Shown here piece after piece: positions 1 through 9,018 of a DNA stretch of 58,302 nt. The DNA comes from GCA-2717185 sp964474755 (GTDB lineage Bacteria > Pseudomonadota > Alphaproteobacteria > UBA8366 > GCA-2717185). The DNA lies in NCBI GenBank assembly GCA_964474755.1, contig CAYYUG010000017.1:1-58302 (forward strand). Direction: 5' to 3'. The translations under genes were made by a program, and so were the position numbers. Every line of letters starts with the position of its first letter. Position 1 is the stretch's first letter. The notes beneath the pieces are model-generated. The model saw only the letters and a list, made by a program, of their open reading frames with translations. It was not told the DNA's origin and searched no databases.

Positions 1-2
1 TG

Positions 3-518
3 GTCCGTTATTGCGATCCGCGTCGTTTCGGCATGATGGATTTGACGACGGCCGAAGATCTTCAGAACCACCGCCTGTTGAAGACACTCGGCCCGGAGCC
101 ACTGGGTAATACTTTCAATGCTGCCGTCCTCGACCGTTTGCTGACTGGCAAGAGGAGTTCAATCAAGGCGGCACTGCTCGACCAGAAGAATGTCGCTGGT
201 TTGGGCAATATTTATATCTGTGAGGCGTTGTCCCGTGCTGGTATATCGCCCAAGCGTAGCGCTCATACCATTCCTGGCAAACGGGCTGAGCGGCTGGTGT
301 TCGAAATTCGTGCTGTTCTGCTGGAAGCGATCGACGCTGGTGGCTCGTCTCTGCGCGATTATGTGCAGGCATCCGGAGAACTGGGTTATTTCCAGTATCA
401 TTGGAAGGTCTATGGACGTGAGGGGGAACCCTGTCAGCAAGAGAAATGCTACGGAACCGTGCGCCGGATCGTACAGAACGGAAGATCGACATTCTATTGT
501 GCAACGCACCAGCGTTAG
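3..518 (+). CDS. mutM: Formamidopyrimidine-DNA glycosylase MutM, C-terminal part
   Basis: Base-excision repair glycosylase/AP lyase that removes oxidised purines such as 8-oxoguanine. The gene enters from outside the window; about 171 residues are visible, so the N-terminal proline nucleophile is not seen. Visible family marks are the DPRRFG loop right at the edge, the helix-two-turn-helix segment KNVAGLGNIYICEAL, and a C-terminal zinc finger (GEPC-x4-C … STFYC-x2-H). The last metal ligand is His (CATH) where most MutM have Cys; Cys3His can still bind zinc. The placement before echA, rpsT and dnaA is a common alphaproteobacterial order. Identity is firm. Confidence 0.95.
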   Translation, partial: VRYCDPRRFGMMDLTTAEDLQNHRLLKTLGPEPLGNTFNAAVLDRLLTGKRSSIKAALLDQKNVAGLGNIYICEALSRAGISPKRSAHTIPGKRAERLVFEIRAVLLEAIDAGGSSLRDYVQASGELGYFQYHWKVYGREGEPCQQEKCYGTVRRIVQNGRSTFYCATHQR

Positions 519-535
519 TGATATAGCACAGCTAC

Positions 536-907
536 ATGCGTATCTTGATTATCATTGTCGGCCTGTTCCTGCTAAGCGCGGCCAACGGCCGCGCCGGACA
601 GTTTCTGGCTGGCTTTGAAGATGTGCCGCTAATGCCAGGAATCGAAATGGTCGTCAATTCTGGGGTGGCATTCGATTCACCGGCGGGCCGAATTATCGAA
701 GCCTACGCGACCGGTATGGTCACCCGGAAGGCGTTGCAATCGTACTACCAGGCCGCTCTGCCACAACTCGGCTGGACGCGAAGTGGCTCTCTCCAATTCA
801 ACCGAGCCGGCGAGCGTCTGACAATCGAACTACGAGGCACATCGCCCGTGACGGCGCGATTCGCGCTGGGACCGGCAAAAACTGACAAGAAGATTATGCA
901 GGACTAA
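536..907 (+). CDS. Small predicted secreted protein, function unknown
   Basis: A 123-residue protein that I do not assign to a named family. The N-terminus (MRILIIIVGLFLLSAANGRAG) is a signal peptide with likely cleavage near ANGRA-G, so the mature protein should be periplasmic. There is no lipobox cysteine. The mature part is compact, with one helix-like stretch (RKALQSYYQAALPQLGW) followed by beta-like segments. It lies 17 bases after mutM and 12 bases before echA on the same strand, so the three are probably co-transcribed. That the reading frame is real rests on the signal peptide, tight spacing and protein-like composition. Confidence 0.75.
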   Translation: MRILIIIVGLFLLSAANGRAGQFLAGFEDVPLMPGIEMVVNSGVAFDSPAGRIIEAYATGMVTRKALQSYYQAALPQLGWTRSGSLQFNRAGERLTIELRGTSPVTARFALGPAKTDKKIMQD

Positions 908-919
908 GGAGAGCGAGCC

Positions 920-1696
920 ATGGCTTACGAACATATTCTGGTGGAAACGCGCGGTGCGGTCGGCCTAGTTATCTTGAACCGGCCTGAGGCCCTTAATGCG
1001 CTCTGTGCAGCCCTGATTAAGGAACTTGCAGTAGCGCTTGACGTGTTTGAAGCAGATGATGTGATAGGTGCCATTGTACTGACTGGCTCCGAGAAAGCCT
1101 TCGCGGCGGGTGCCGACATCAAAGAGATGTCGGGGCGCTCCTATATGGACGTCTACCTTTCCGACTTCATTACTGTTGGGTGGGAGCGGGTATCGACTTG
1201 CCGTAAGCCGATCGTGGCCGCTGTCGCCGGCTATGCTTTGGGGGGTGGCTGCGAGATGGCAATGATGTGCGACTACATTATCGCCGCCGACACCGCGCGC
1301 TTTGGTCAGCCGGAAATCACCATCGGCGCAATTCCAGGTGCCGGTGGCACGCAGCGCTTGCCGCGTTTCGTCGGCAAAGCGAAAGCGATGGAGATGTGTC
1401 TGACCGGTCGTATGATGGATGCTGATGAAGCGGAACGGTCAGGATTAGTCAGTCGGGTCGTGCCGGCGGGCGAATTGCTAGATGAGGCGATCAAGAGCGC
1501 GACTAAGGTGGCGTCTATGTCACGGCCTATTGCTATGATGGTCAAGGAGACGGTGAACCGCGCCTACGAGACGACGCTCGCCGAAGGCATTCTGTTCGAA
1601 CGTCGCACCTTTCATTCGGTGTTTGCTACGGAAGACCAGAAAGAAGGCATGCAAGCCTTTGTCGAAAAGCGCAAACCGGACTTCAATAATCGCTAG
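920..1696 (+). CDS. Enoyl-CoA hydratase (crotonase family)
   Basis: 258-residue crotonase-fold protein predicted to add water across trans-2-enoyl-CoA in fatty-acid or amino-acid catabolism. It has the oxyanion-hole segment AFAAGADIKEM (about residue 59) and the two catalytic glutamates of true hydratases: Glu112 in GGGCEMAM and Glu132 in PEITIGAIPGAGGTQRL, spaced 20 apart as in mitochondrial crotonase. A strong ribosome site (AAGGAGAG, 906–913) precedes ATG 920. Length is typical of single-domain short-chain hydratases (EchA/PaaF type). Substrate cannot be told from sequence alone. Confidence 0.92.
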   Translation: MAYEHILVETRGAVGLVILNRPEALNALCAALIKELAVALDVFEADDVIGAIVLTGSEKAFAAGADIKEMSGRSYMDVYLSDFITVGWERVSTCRKPIVAAVAGYALGGGCEMAMMCDYIIAADTARFGQPEITIGAIPGAGGTQRLPRFVGKAKAMEMCLTGRMMDADEAERSGLVSRVVPAGELLDEAIKSATKVASMSRPIAMMVKETVNRAYETTLAEGILFERRTFHSVFATEDQKEGMQAFVEKRKPDFNNR

Positions 1697-1706
1697 GGAA
1701 TCAAGG

Positions 1707-1735
1707 TTGACGCGTCGCAGTAGCGCCGATATAAG
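1707..1735 (+). promoter_or_regulatory. Sigma-70-type promoter for rpsT
   Basis: TTGACG (1707–1712), a 17-base spacer and TATAAG (1730–1735) lie 11 bases after the echA stop and 40 bases before the rpsT start. Hexamers and spacing fit housekeeping sigma, so rpsT has its own transcription start. Confidence 0.7.
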
Positions 1736-1774
1736 CCGCAGACTTGAACATGTGAAACAGCGATAGGTTGAACG

Positions 1775-2035
1775 ATGGCGAATCACCAATCCGCCAAGAA
1801 GCGTATCCGTCAGACGGCGCGTCGGACAGAAATCAATGGCGCGCGGCGTAGCCGCATCCGCACTTATGTGCGCAATGTTGAGGAGGCGATTGAAAGCGGT
1901 GACAAAGCGGCAGCGCAGGTGGCGATGCAGAGCGTTATGCCTGAACTCCATCGAGGCGTGTTGCGCGGAATTATGCATAAGAACACCGCGGCGCGGAAAA
2001 TTTCGCGACTAACAGGACGAATCAAGGCGCTTTAA
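1775..2035 (+). CDS. rpsT: 30S ribosomal protein S20
   Basis: 86-residue, highly basic, helical protein beginning MANHQSAKKRIRQTARR, the typical S20 start, and ending in the conserved region with KNTAARKISRLTGRIKAL. It binds 16S rRNA in the body of the small subunit early in assembly. It is a stand-alone gene between a good promoter and a terminator hairpin, upstream of dnaA as in Caulobacter and many other alphaproteobacteria. Length is normal and identity secure. Confidence 0.97.
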   Translation: MANHQSAKKRIRQTARRTEINGARRSRIRTYVRNVEEAIESGDKAAAQVAMQSVMPELHRGVLRGIMHKNTAARKISRLTGRIKAL

Positions 2036-2063
2036 TCGACCGAACTGACCGTTCGTCGAGGGG

Positions 2064-2096
2064 CAGCTGCATTCACTGAATGCGGCTGTTTATTTA
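2064..2096 (+). terminator. Rho-independent terminator after rpsT
   Basis: CAGCTGCATTC (2064–2074) pairs with GAATGCGGCTG (2078–2088) through 11 base pairs including one G·U, with a 3-base loop, followed by TTTATTTAT. It begins 28 bases after the rpsT stop. Confidence 0.75.
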
Positions 2097-2595
2097 TGGT
2101 GAAAAAGTTTGAAATGTATCCTGGCGCAGATTCAAGGGCTTAGAACAAACGGTCAAATCTAGACACTAGTTTTTTCCGATGTTCTCTTTTCGATCTCGTT
2201 GCCACGTGAAAAAAGCGTGGGTAGATTAGATCTGTGGCGAACATCTTGACCGGCATGAAGTCAAGTAACAGCAAAAAAGCGATGGCGAAACGTCCAATTG
2301 GCCAATGCGGGGATGAGAAGAACAGCACCTTACAGTTTTAATTGGTATCTGTTTTAGTCCGCTATTTGGATTTTTTGGACTCCCGAAGAAACGTATTTTT
2401 TCGGAAGATAGGGTATTTGCGCTCTGAAGTAGCTGAACGCGGTTAACTTGCCTTCGAAGGTCACGAAAAGGGGCCGGCCCGGTGTTGGTGGGGTATTTCC
2501 CGATTTGTATTGATCGCCCGTCGCGAATTAGGCAATTCGCCTGTCGCAATTTCGTGGGATGTGCGAGAGGCATCGTGCAGGGAGTAACGTAGACT
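2097..2595. other. Non-coding region between rpsT and dnaA
   Basis: About 500 bases, AT-rich in its first two thirds, with no convincing gene. It holds a 9-bp hairpin (CCGAAGAAA at 2383–2391, loop CGTA, TTTTTTCGG at 2396–2404, one G·U pair) and one poor DnaA-box-like sequence (TGTGGCGAA, 2233–2241, two mismatches to the consensus complement). No cluster of DnaA boxes is visible, so I do not call an origin. It must carry the dnaA promoter and leader. Confidence 0.5.
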
Positions 2596-3954
2596 GTGAC
2601 CGAAGATAGGCGCCCAGATAACGAACAATCATCGCAATGGAGCCGGGTACGTTCAAAATTACGGGCTGAGTTTGGCGAGGCTGCCTACCGCAGCTGGTTG
2701 AAGCCGGCATCATTTGAGATGGTAGATGATAGGACAGTGCGCATCGTTGCGCCGACGCGTTTCATGCGGGACTGGATCGAGACGCAATATGGCGAACGGC
2801 TGAGACGATTGTGGCGAGAGGAAAACTCGGGATTAACCAATTTTGAAATTGTTCATATCGGGACTGAGCCGCCTGTTCCAGCGGAAGTGGCGGTCCTGCC
2901 AAATTTGGATGGCGATGCCAGTGGTACGAATATTGGGGCGCCTCTAGACCCTAGGTTCCGGTTTGAGAATTTCGTCGTTGGGAAGCCAAATGAACTAGCG
3001 TTTGCGGCAGCGCGCCGTGTTGGTGAGGCACAGTCTGTGCCATTCAATCCGTTATTCCTGTATGGCGGGGTAGGTCTTGGTAAAACACATCTGATGCACG
3101 CGATTGCCTGGCATATTCGCAAAACCAACCCGGAGCGTCGTGTCATCTATTTATCCGCCGAGAAGTTCATGTACCAGTTCATTCGGGCTATGCGCTACAA
3201 GGATACGATGGCGTTCAAGGAACAGTTTCGTTCCGTTGATGTGCTGATGATTGATGATGTCCAGTTCTTTAGCGGAAAGGACAATACGCAAGAAGAGTTC
3301 TTCCACACCTTCAACGCACTGGTCGACCAAAACCGTCAAGTAGTAATCTCGGCAGACAAATCGCCGAATGATCTGGAGGGCATGGAAGACCGAATGAAGT
3401 CTCGGCTTGGCTGGGGTCTCGTTGCCGATATCCACCCGACCATTTACGAATTGCGTCTCGGCATCTTGCAATCAAAGGCTGAGCGCATGGAGGTCGACAT
3501 TCCGCTTAAGGTGCTCGAATTCCTAGCCCATAAGATTACCTCCAATGTGCGGGAGTTGGAAGGAGCGCTGAATCGTCTGGTGGCTTACGCAAACCTGGTT
3601 GGCCGGCCGATCACACTGGATAATACACAAGAGGTCCTGCACGATATATTGCGGGCTAATGACCGGCGGGTCACGATTGAAGAAATTCAAAAGCGCGTAG
3701 CCGAGCATTATAATATCCGGCTTGGTGAGATGTATTCCGCGCGACGGGCGCGTGCGATTGCCCGGCCGCGGCAGGTGGCGATGTATCTAGCAAAACAGTT
3801 GACCGCTCGGTCTCTTCCAGAAATTGGTCGTAAGTTTGGTGGTCGCGACCACACGACAGTCATGCATGCAGTACGCAAGGTTGATGAATTGTGCGTGCTC
3901 GACAGTGCGTTTTCCGAGGATGTCGAGTTGCTACGGCGCATGCTCGAGGGCTGA
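2596..3954 (+). CDS. dnaA: Chromosomal replication initiator DnaA
   Basis: 452-residue AAA+ ATPase that binds DnaA boxes and melts the origin. Domain I spans about residues 10–85, followed by a short linker. Domain III carries Walker A (GGVGLGKTHLMHA, about residue 157) and Walker B (VLMIDDVQFF, about 216). Domain IV ends in the DnaA-box-binding signature GRDHTTVMHAVRKV (about 416). The start is GTG at 2596, chosen because it gives the usual domain I length and has GGGAG upstream at about 2580–2584. It is followed by dnaN, recF and gyrB, the classical replication cluster, which is not always kept in alphaproteobacteria. Confidence 0.97.
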   Translation: MTEDRRPDNEQSSQWSRVRSKLRAEFGEAAYRSWLKPASFEMVDDRTVRIVAPTRFMRDWIETQYGERLRRLWREENSGLTNFEIVHIGTEPPVPAEVAVLPNLDGDASGTNIGAPLDPRFRFENFVVGKPNELAFAAARRVGEAQSVPFNPLFLYGGVGLGKTHLMHAIAWHIRKTNPERRVIYLSAEKFMYQFIRAMRYKDTMAFKEQFRSVDVLMIDDVQFFSGKDNTQEEFFHTFNALVDQNRQVVISADKSPNDLEGMEDRMKSRLGWGLVADIHPTIYELRLGILQSKAERMEVDIPLKVLEFLAHKITSNVRELEGALNRLVAYANLVGRPITLDNTQEVLHDILRANDRRVTIEEIQKRVAEHYNIRLGEMYSARRARAIARPRQVAMYLAKQLTARSLPEIGRKFGGRDHTTVMHAVRKVDELCVLDSAFSEDVELLRRMLEG

Positions 3955-4039
3955 ACCTCAGCAAACGGGTACCCAGCGCTGTGTTAAAGCTAATTTTGCT
4001 ACTAAACCCGCTAAAAAGGGTGCCGATTCAAGCCTGTTA

Positions 4040-4048
4040 TGCTATAAT
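4040..4048 (+). promoter_or_regulatory. Candidate extended -10 promoter for dnaN
   Basis: TGC-TATAAT (4040–4048) matches an extended -10 element exactly, 110 bases before the dnaN start in the 200-base dnaA–dnaN gap. No good -35 is seen, as expected for extended -10 promoters. Downstream lies an 8-bp inverted repeat, CCCGTCCG (4054–4061) and CGGACGGG (4094–4101), in the predicted leader. Confidence 0.45.
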
Positions 4049-4158
4049 TTTCCCCCGTCCGTGCGCTTACGTTTGTCCTAAGGCCTGACGTTCCGGACGG
4101 GCCGGTGCCCACTGCCGGGATAAGTCTTATTTGAATACGTCTTTGGCAAAGAGAAACC

Positions 4159-5277
4159 ATGAAACTGACGATAGAACGGGCGGCGCTTCTACGATCGTTA
4201 AATCATATTCAGAGCGTGGTTGAGCGGCGCAACACAATACCGATTCTCGCAAATGTAATGGTCGAAGCTAATGATGCGGGTGTAAACCTGACAGCGACCG
4301 ATATGGACATATCAATTGTCGAGTCGGTGGCGGCGACCGCAGCAGTGACTGGAGCCACGACGGCCCCCGCTCACACGCTTTACGATATCGTGCGAAAATT
4401 GCCTGACGGCGCGCAGATTGAGCTGGATGCTGGGGGCGAAAGTGATCGTCTCACACTTCGCGCCGGGCGTTCGCGCTTCACCTTATCGACGTTGCCTACG
4501 GCTGATTTCCCGACGATGAGCGCCGGTGATTTGCCGTACAGTTTCGCTATCTCCGCAGGTGATCTACGAGCTCTTGTCGACCGCACGCGGTTCGCTATCT
4601 CAACCGAGGAGACACGCTACTACCTGAACGGGATTTATCTACATGCTGTGAAGACCGATTCGGTCCCAGTGCTACGCGCTGTTGCTACAGATGGGCATCG
4701 GCTGGCTCGCGTCGAGATGCCGATGCCGGAGGGGGCGGTCGGGATGCCAGGTATTATCATCCCACGAAAGACGGTGAACGAGGTACGCAAGCTGATCGAT
4801 GAATGCACAGGGGATGTCGAAATTTCGCTGTCGGATACCAAGATCAGATTCGCTTTTGACGGCAGTGTGCTGACCTCCAAGCTGATCGACGGCACCTTCC
4901 CCGACTATGAAAAAGTGATTCCGATCAATAACGATAAACTCCTTGAAGTCGACTGTAGACTGTTTGCGGAAGCAGTCGATCGGGTGGCGACGATATCCAC
5001 TGAACGATCGCGGTCGGTGAAGCTTGAGATCGCCGACAACAGTCTGACGCTCTCGGCGAGCAGTCCGGATGCCGGCTCTGCGACTGAGGAAATAGAGGTT
5101 TCCTTCGGCAAAGAAGGGCTCGAGATTGGTTTCAACTCAAAGTATTTGCTTGATATAGCACAACAGGTCGAAGGTGATGTAGCACAGATCTTGTTTGCGG
5201 ATGGTGCGTCGCCGACCATCGTTCGCGACAGCGCGGATGGCAGCGCACTATATGTTCTTATGCCGATGCGGGTATGA
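4159..5277 (+). CDS. dnaN: DNA polymerase III beta subunit (sliding clamp)
   Basis: 372-residue clamp, the usual length, made of three similar clamp domains (about 1–120, 125–245, 247–372). It forms a dimeric ring on DNA and tethers polymerase III and repair proteins. Family marks are the N-terminus MKLTIERAALLRSLNHIQSV, the central TRYYLNGIYLH and ATDGHRLA motifs, and the C-terminal VLMPMRV that lines the partner-binding pocket. The last four bases (ATGA) overlap the recF start, so the two genes are translationally coupled. Confidence 0.97.
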   Translation: MKLTIERAALLRSLNHIQSVVERRNTIPILANVMVEANDAGVNLTATDMDISIVESVAATAAVTGATTAPAHTLYDIVRKLPDGAQIELDAGGESDRLTLRAGRSRFTLSTLPTADFPTMSAGDLPYSFAISAGDLRALVDRTRFAISTEETRYYLNGIYLHAVKTDSVPVLRAVATDGHRLARVEMPMPEGAVGMPGIIIPRKTVNEVRKLIDECTGDVEISLSDTKIRFAFDGSVLTSKLIDGTFPDYEKVIPINNDKLLEVDCRLFAEAVDRVATISTERSRSVKLEIADNSLTLSASSPDAGSATEEIEVSFGKEGLEIGFNSKYLLDIAQQVEGDVAQILFADGASPTIVRDSADGSALYVLMPMRV

Positions 5278-6434
5278 GGGGTAGCGCCCTCACCAAATTT
5301 GATTTGACAGATACCAGCGCCAGATTGTCGGTAACGCGGCTGCGGCTTTCGCATTTTCGTTGTTACGACGAGGCGGCGTTTGATGGGGATGAGCGCCCTG
5401 TGGTTTTGACAGGGCCGAACGGCGCTGGAAAGACAAATATGCTGGAGGCAATATCTTATCTCGGCCCTGGCCGAGGCTTGCGGCGGGCGCGGCTTGCTGA
5501 TGTCGACCAACGTGGCGGTGACGCAGCGTGGGCAGTTTCTGCGACCGTATCTGGATTGGTCGGATCCGTTGAACTAGGGACTGGCCGTGATCCATTATCA
5601 ACCCGCCGGGCTGTCCGAGTTAACGGCGCTGCCGCCTCGGGACAAAGTGCACTGGCCGACCATGTTAGTATCGTCTGGCTGACGCCGCAAATGGATCGCT
5701 TGTTTTTGGAAGGAGCAGCCGCGCGACGGCGTTTTCTTGATCGGCTTGTGTTCGGGTTTGATTCGACGCATGCAGGACGGATAAGCGCTTACGAACATGC
5801 GATGCGGGAGCGGGTACGCTTGCTTAAAATTGGCCGACGGGATGATAGCTGGCTTTCTGCGCTGGAAGAGACCATGGCAGGATGTGGCATCGCGATTGCC
5901 GCTGCGCGACGCGACATGGCGGGTCGATTGGCCCGCGCTTGTGCTGAAGCATCTGGACCGTTCCCAGCCGCGGGAATTGCGGCGACAGGACAGATCGAAG
6001 GTTGGCTGGAAGAAGGCCCGGCCTTAGCGGCGGAGGATCGGTTGCGGCAATGTTTGGTGGAGCGTCGCGCTGAAGATGCGGCGACGGGTCGTACGGGGAT
6101 CGGTTCCCATCGGAGCGATTTCGCTGTGCGCCACCTGGAAAAGGACATGCCAGCCGATCAGTGCTCGACTGGCGAACAGAAGGCCTTGCTTATTGCTGTC
6201 GTTCTGGCCAACGCACGACTGCAGGCGGCGGAATGCGGTATAGCGCCTTTGTTGCTGCTTGATGAAATTGCAGCCCATCTCGACGTAAACAAGCGGCAAG
6301 TTCTTTTCGAGACGCTGCTCGGTCTTGGCGTGCAGGCGTGGCTTACCGGTACGGATCCGTTTCTTTTCGATGACCTCGGTTCGGAGGCCCAATTCTTCAT
6401 CGTCGCAGACGCAACATTGCGCCCAGCGGCATAA
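5274..6434 (+). CDS. recF: DNA replication/repair protein RecF
   Basis: 386-residue SMC-like ATPase that helps load RecA at single-strand gaps. Walker A is GPNGAGKTNMLEA (about residue 47); the ABC signature region (STGEQKALLIAVVLA) and Walker B (LLLLDEIAAHLD) lie near the C-terminus. The start at 5274 overlaps the dnaN stop by four bases. It leaves about 20 residues before the first conserved strand (VTRLRLSHFRCYDEA), slightly longer than many homologues, so a later start is possible. gyrB follows after 17 bases. Confidence 0.95.
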   Translation: MRGSALTKFDLTDTSARLSVTRLRLSHFRCYDEAAFDGDERPVVLTGPNGAGKTNMLEAISYLGPGRGLRRARLADVDQRGGDAAWAVSATVSGLVGSVELGTGRDPLSTRRAVRVNGAAASGQSALADHVSIVWLTPQMDRLFLEGAAARRRFLDRLVFGFDSTHAGRISAYEHAMRERVRLLKIGRRDDSWLSALEETMAGCGIAIAAARRDMAGRLARACAEASGPFPAAGIAATGQIEGWLEEGPALAAEDRLRQCLVERRAEDAATGRTGIGSHRSDFAVRHLEKDMPADQCSTGEQKALLIAVVLANARLQAAECGIAPLLLLDEIAAHLDVNKRQVLFETLLGLGVQAWLTGTDPFLFDDLGSEAQFFIVADATLRPAA

Positions 6435-6451
6435 CTTGATACGGACTATAA

Positions 6452-8902
6452 ATGGTTGAATTGGATGATGAAACTGGAACTCCGAATGGCGAAATTTATG
6501 ATGCCGATTCGATTAAAGTGCTGCGCGGGCTCGAGGCGGTGCGCAAGCGACCCGGCATGTACATTGGCGACACAGAAGATGGCACCGGCCTCCATCACAT
6601 GGTCTATGAAGTCGTCGATAACGCGATTGATGAAGCGATGGCCGGGCATGCTGACAGGGTCACGGTAACCCTAAATGGTGATGGGTCGGTTACTGTAAGC
6701 GACAATGGTAGAGGTATTCCCGTCGACATCCACTCGGAAGAAGGTATTTCCGCAGCGCAAGTCATTATGACCCAGCTTCATGCAGGGGGTAAGTTCGATC
6801 AAGATTCCTACAAAATTTCCGGTGGTCTACACGGGGTGGGTGTATCAGTTGTGAATGGGCTTTCCTCTCGGGTCGAGCTGACGATCCAGCGGAACGGCTA
6901 TGTTCATCAGATGAGGTTTGCTGATGGTGAACCGGTCGGCGGTAAGGATCTAGAAATAGTCGGCGACTGCGGAGAGGAAACCGGGACGCAAATAGTTTTT
7001 TGGCCTTCTACAGACATCTTCCAGAAAGTTGAGTTTGATTTCGCCACCTTGGAACACCGGCTACGCGAGTTGGCCTTTCTCAATTCCGGTATCGAAATCG
7101 TCTTGACTGACGCGCGGCTGCCGGAGCCGAAGGTCAGTGATCTGCACTATCAAGGCGGCTTGGACGCATTCGTTCGATATCTCAACCGATCGCGGACTGC
7201 ACTCCATTCGGAATCTATACTAATGAACGGAGACAAAGACGGTGTCGGTGTCGAGGTCGTGATGCAGTGGAACGACAGCTATCACGAGACTATGCTCTGC
7301 TTTACGAACAATATCCCGCAGCGCGACGGTGGTACGCATTTGGCCGGCTTTCGTGCAGCGTTGACGCGGCAGATCAACGGTTACGCCTCCGAAAGCGGCT
7401 TAGCAAAACGCGAGAAGGTTTCAATCGTCGGCGATGACGCACGGGAAGGAATGACCTGCGTCCTGTCCGTCAAGGTGCCGGACCCTAAATTTTCTAGCCA
7501 AACCAAAGACAAGCTAGTCTCCTCCGAAGTCCGAAACGTGGTCGAGACTGTTGTGAACGAAAAGCTAGGTCAGTGGTTCGAAGAACATCCAGCCGAAGCT
7601 AAGCTAGTTGTACAGAAGGTGGTCGAAGCCGCCGCCGCGCGCGAGGCCGCTCGTAAGGCGCGCGAACTCACACGGCGCAAGGGCGCCTTCGAGATGGCTG
7701 GCCTGCCCGGCAAGTTGGCCGATTGTCAGGAGCGTGACCCGTCACTAGCTGAAATTTTTATAGTTGAGGGCGACTCGGCTGGCGGGTCGGCTAAACAAGG
7801 TCGCGAGAGGAGCAACCAGGCTATTCTTCCTCTGCGTGGCAAGATCCTAAATGTCGAGCGCGCCCGTTTCGATAAAATGCTTGGCTCATCTGAAATAGGC
7901 ACCTTGATCACCGCATTGGGAACCGGTATTGGACCGGAAGATTTTGACGTAGAAAAGTGTCGCTATCACCGAGTCATCATCATGACCGATGCGGACGTCG
8001 ACGGCAGCCATATCCGTACGCTGCTACTTACATTTTTTTTCCGGCAGATGCCGGAACTCGTCGAACGGGGATATCTCTATATCGCCCAGCCTCCTCTATA
8101 TAGGGCGAAAAAAGGAAATTCCGGGGTTTACTTGCGTGACGATAGGGAACTCGAAAATTTTCTGATTAGAGATGGAATCAACGAGTTGACGCTGATTCTT
8201 GCCGACGACTCAGAAGTCGCTGGCGAGGATCTCCGCGATACGGTTGAGCAGGCGCGTCGAGCGGCGCAATTGATGCAGCCGCTTATCAGCAAAGTGGGAA
8301 ACTGCCACGTCATCGAGCAATCAGCGATTGCGGGTGTTCTGAATCCGGCGCTGATTGCCGATCCGGAGCGGGCGCGAGAAGCTGCTGCCTATATCGCGCG
8401 GAGATTGGACCTGCTGTCTGATCAATCCGAGCAGGGCTGGGAAGGCATTCCTCAGGATGATGGGGGTTTGGCGTTTCGGCGAACCGTGCGTGGTGTAACG
8501 CAGCGCTATCTGATTGATGGAGATCTCATCCGCAGTGCAGAGGCGCGGCGGCTTGACCAGTTCGCGCTGGATTTACAGTCCCGTTACGGGGCGAAACACG
8601 CCAGTCTCCGGACAAAGGGCGGCGAAATTCGCGTCCCCGGACCGATCGCCCTGTTCGACGAAATCATGGCGCTTGGCCGAAAAGGTATATCCATCCAACG
8701 CTACAAGGGGCTGGGCGAAATGAACCCTGATCAGCTTTGGGAGACAACGCTAGACCCGAATGTGCGGACTCTCCTACAGGTCAAGGTCGCTCATGCGGAA
8801 GAAGCGGCGGACCTGTTTTCCACCTTGATGGGTGACGTCGTTGAGCCGCGTCGTGAATTCATTCAGGCTAATGCGCTGAAAGTGGCCAACCTTGACGTAT
8901 AA
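6452..8902 (+). CDS. gyrB: DNA gyrase subunit B
   Basis: 816-residue ATPase subunit of type II topoisomerase, which supercoils DNA with GyrA (not in this window). Order: GHKL ATPase domain (ENA-type VYEVVDNAIDEA about 50–62, GGLHGVGVSVVN about 125), transducer domain, TOPRIM (EGDSAGGSAKQGRERSNQA about 435; metal-binding DADVDGSHI about 510), then the C-terminal region with YKGLGEMNPDQLWETTLDP. The roughly 160-residue insertion after TOPRIM is the one usual in Gram-negative GyrB. It starts 17 bases after recF and is probably co-transcribed. Confidence 0.97.
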   Translation: MVELDDETGTPNGEIYDADSIKVLRGLEAVRKRPGMYIGDTEDGTGLHHMVYEVVDNAIDEAMAGHADRVTVTLNGDGSVTVSDNGRGIPVDIHSEEGISAAQVIMTQLHAGGKFDQDSYKISGGLHGVGVSVVNGLSSRVELTIQRNGYVHQMRFADGEPVGGKDLEIVGDCGEETGTQIVFWPSTDIFQKVEFDFATLEHRLRELAFLNSGIEIVLTDARLPEPKVSDLHYQGGLDAFVRYLNRSRTALHSESILMNGDKDGVGVEVVMQWNDSYHETMLCFTNNIPQRDGGTHLAGFRAALTRQINGYASESGLAKREKVSIVGDDAREGMTCVLSVKVPDPKFSSQTKDKLVSSEVRNVVETVVNEKLGQWFEEHPAEAKLVVQKVVEAAAAREAARKARELTRRKGAFEMAGLPGKLADCQERDPSLAEIFIVEGDSAGGSAKQGRERSNQAILPLRGKILNVERARFDKMLGSSEIGTLITALGTGIGPEDFDVEKCRYHRVIIMTDADVDGSHIRTLLLTFFFRQMPELVERGYLYIAQPPLYRAKKGNSGVYLRDDRELENFLIRDGINELTLILADDSEVAGEDLRDTVEQARRAAQLMQPLISKVGNCHVIEQSAIAGVLNPALIADPERAREAAAYIARRLDLLSDQSEQGWEGIPQDDGGLAFRRTVRGVTQRYLIDGDLIRSAEARRLDQFALDLQSRYGAKHASLRTKGGEIRVPGPIALFDEIMALGRKGISIQRYKGLGEMNPDQLWETTLDPNVRTLLQVKVAHAEEAADLFSTLMGDVVEPRREFIQANALKVANLDV

Positions 8903-9018
8903 TGCGGTTAGCGCGTGAAGTTGACGGGACGGGGCGATTGGTCCCATATACGCGCCGCGATATTCTAAGGAGCCGTTGGGGCATGCCCAAAAATGTGACT
9001 GTTCGGCGAGGTTGAAGC

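Noticed and set aside
2097..2595. Replication origin beside dnaA
   Set aside because: Only one poor DnaA-box-like sequence is seen and no cluster; location next to dnaA alone is not enough in alphaproteobacteria.
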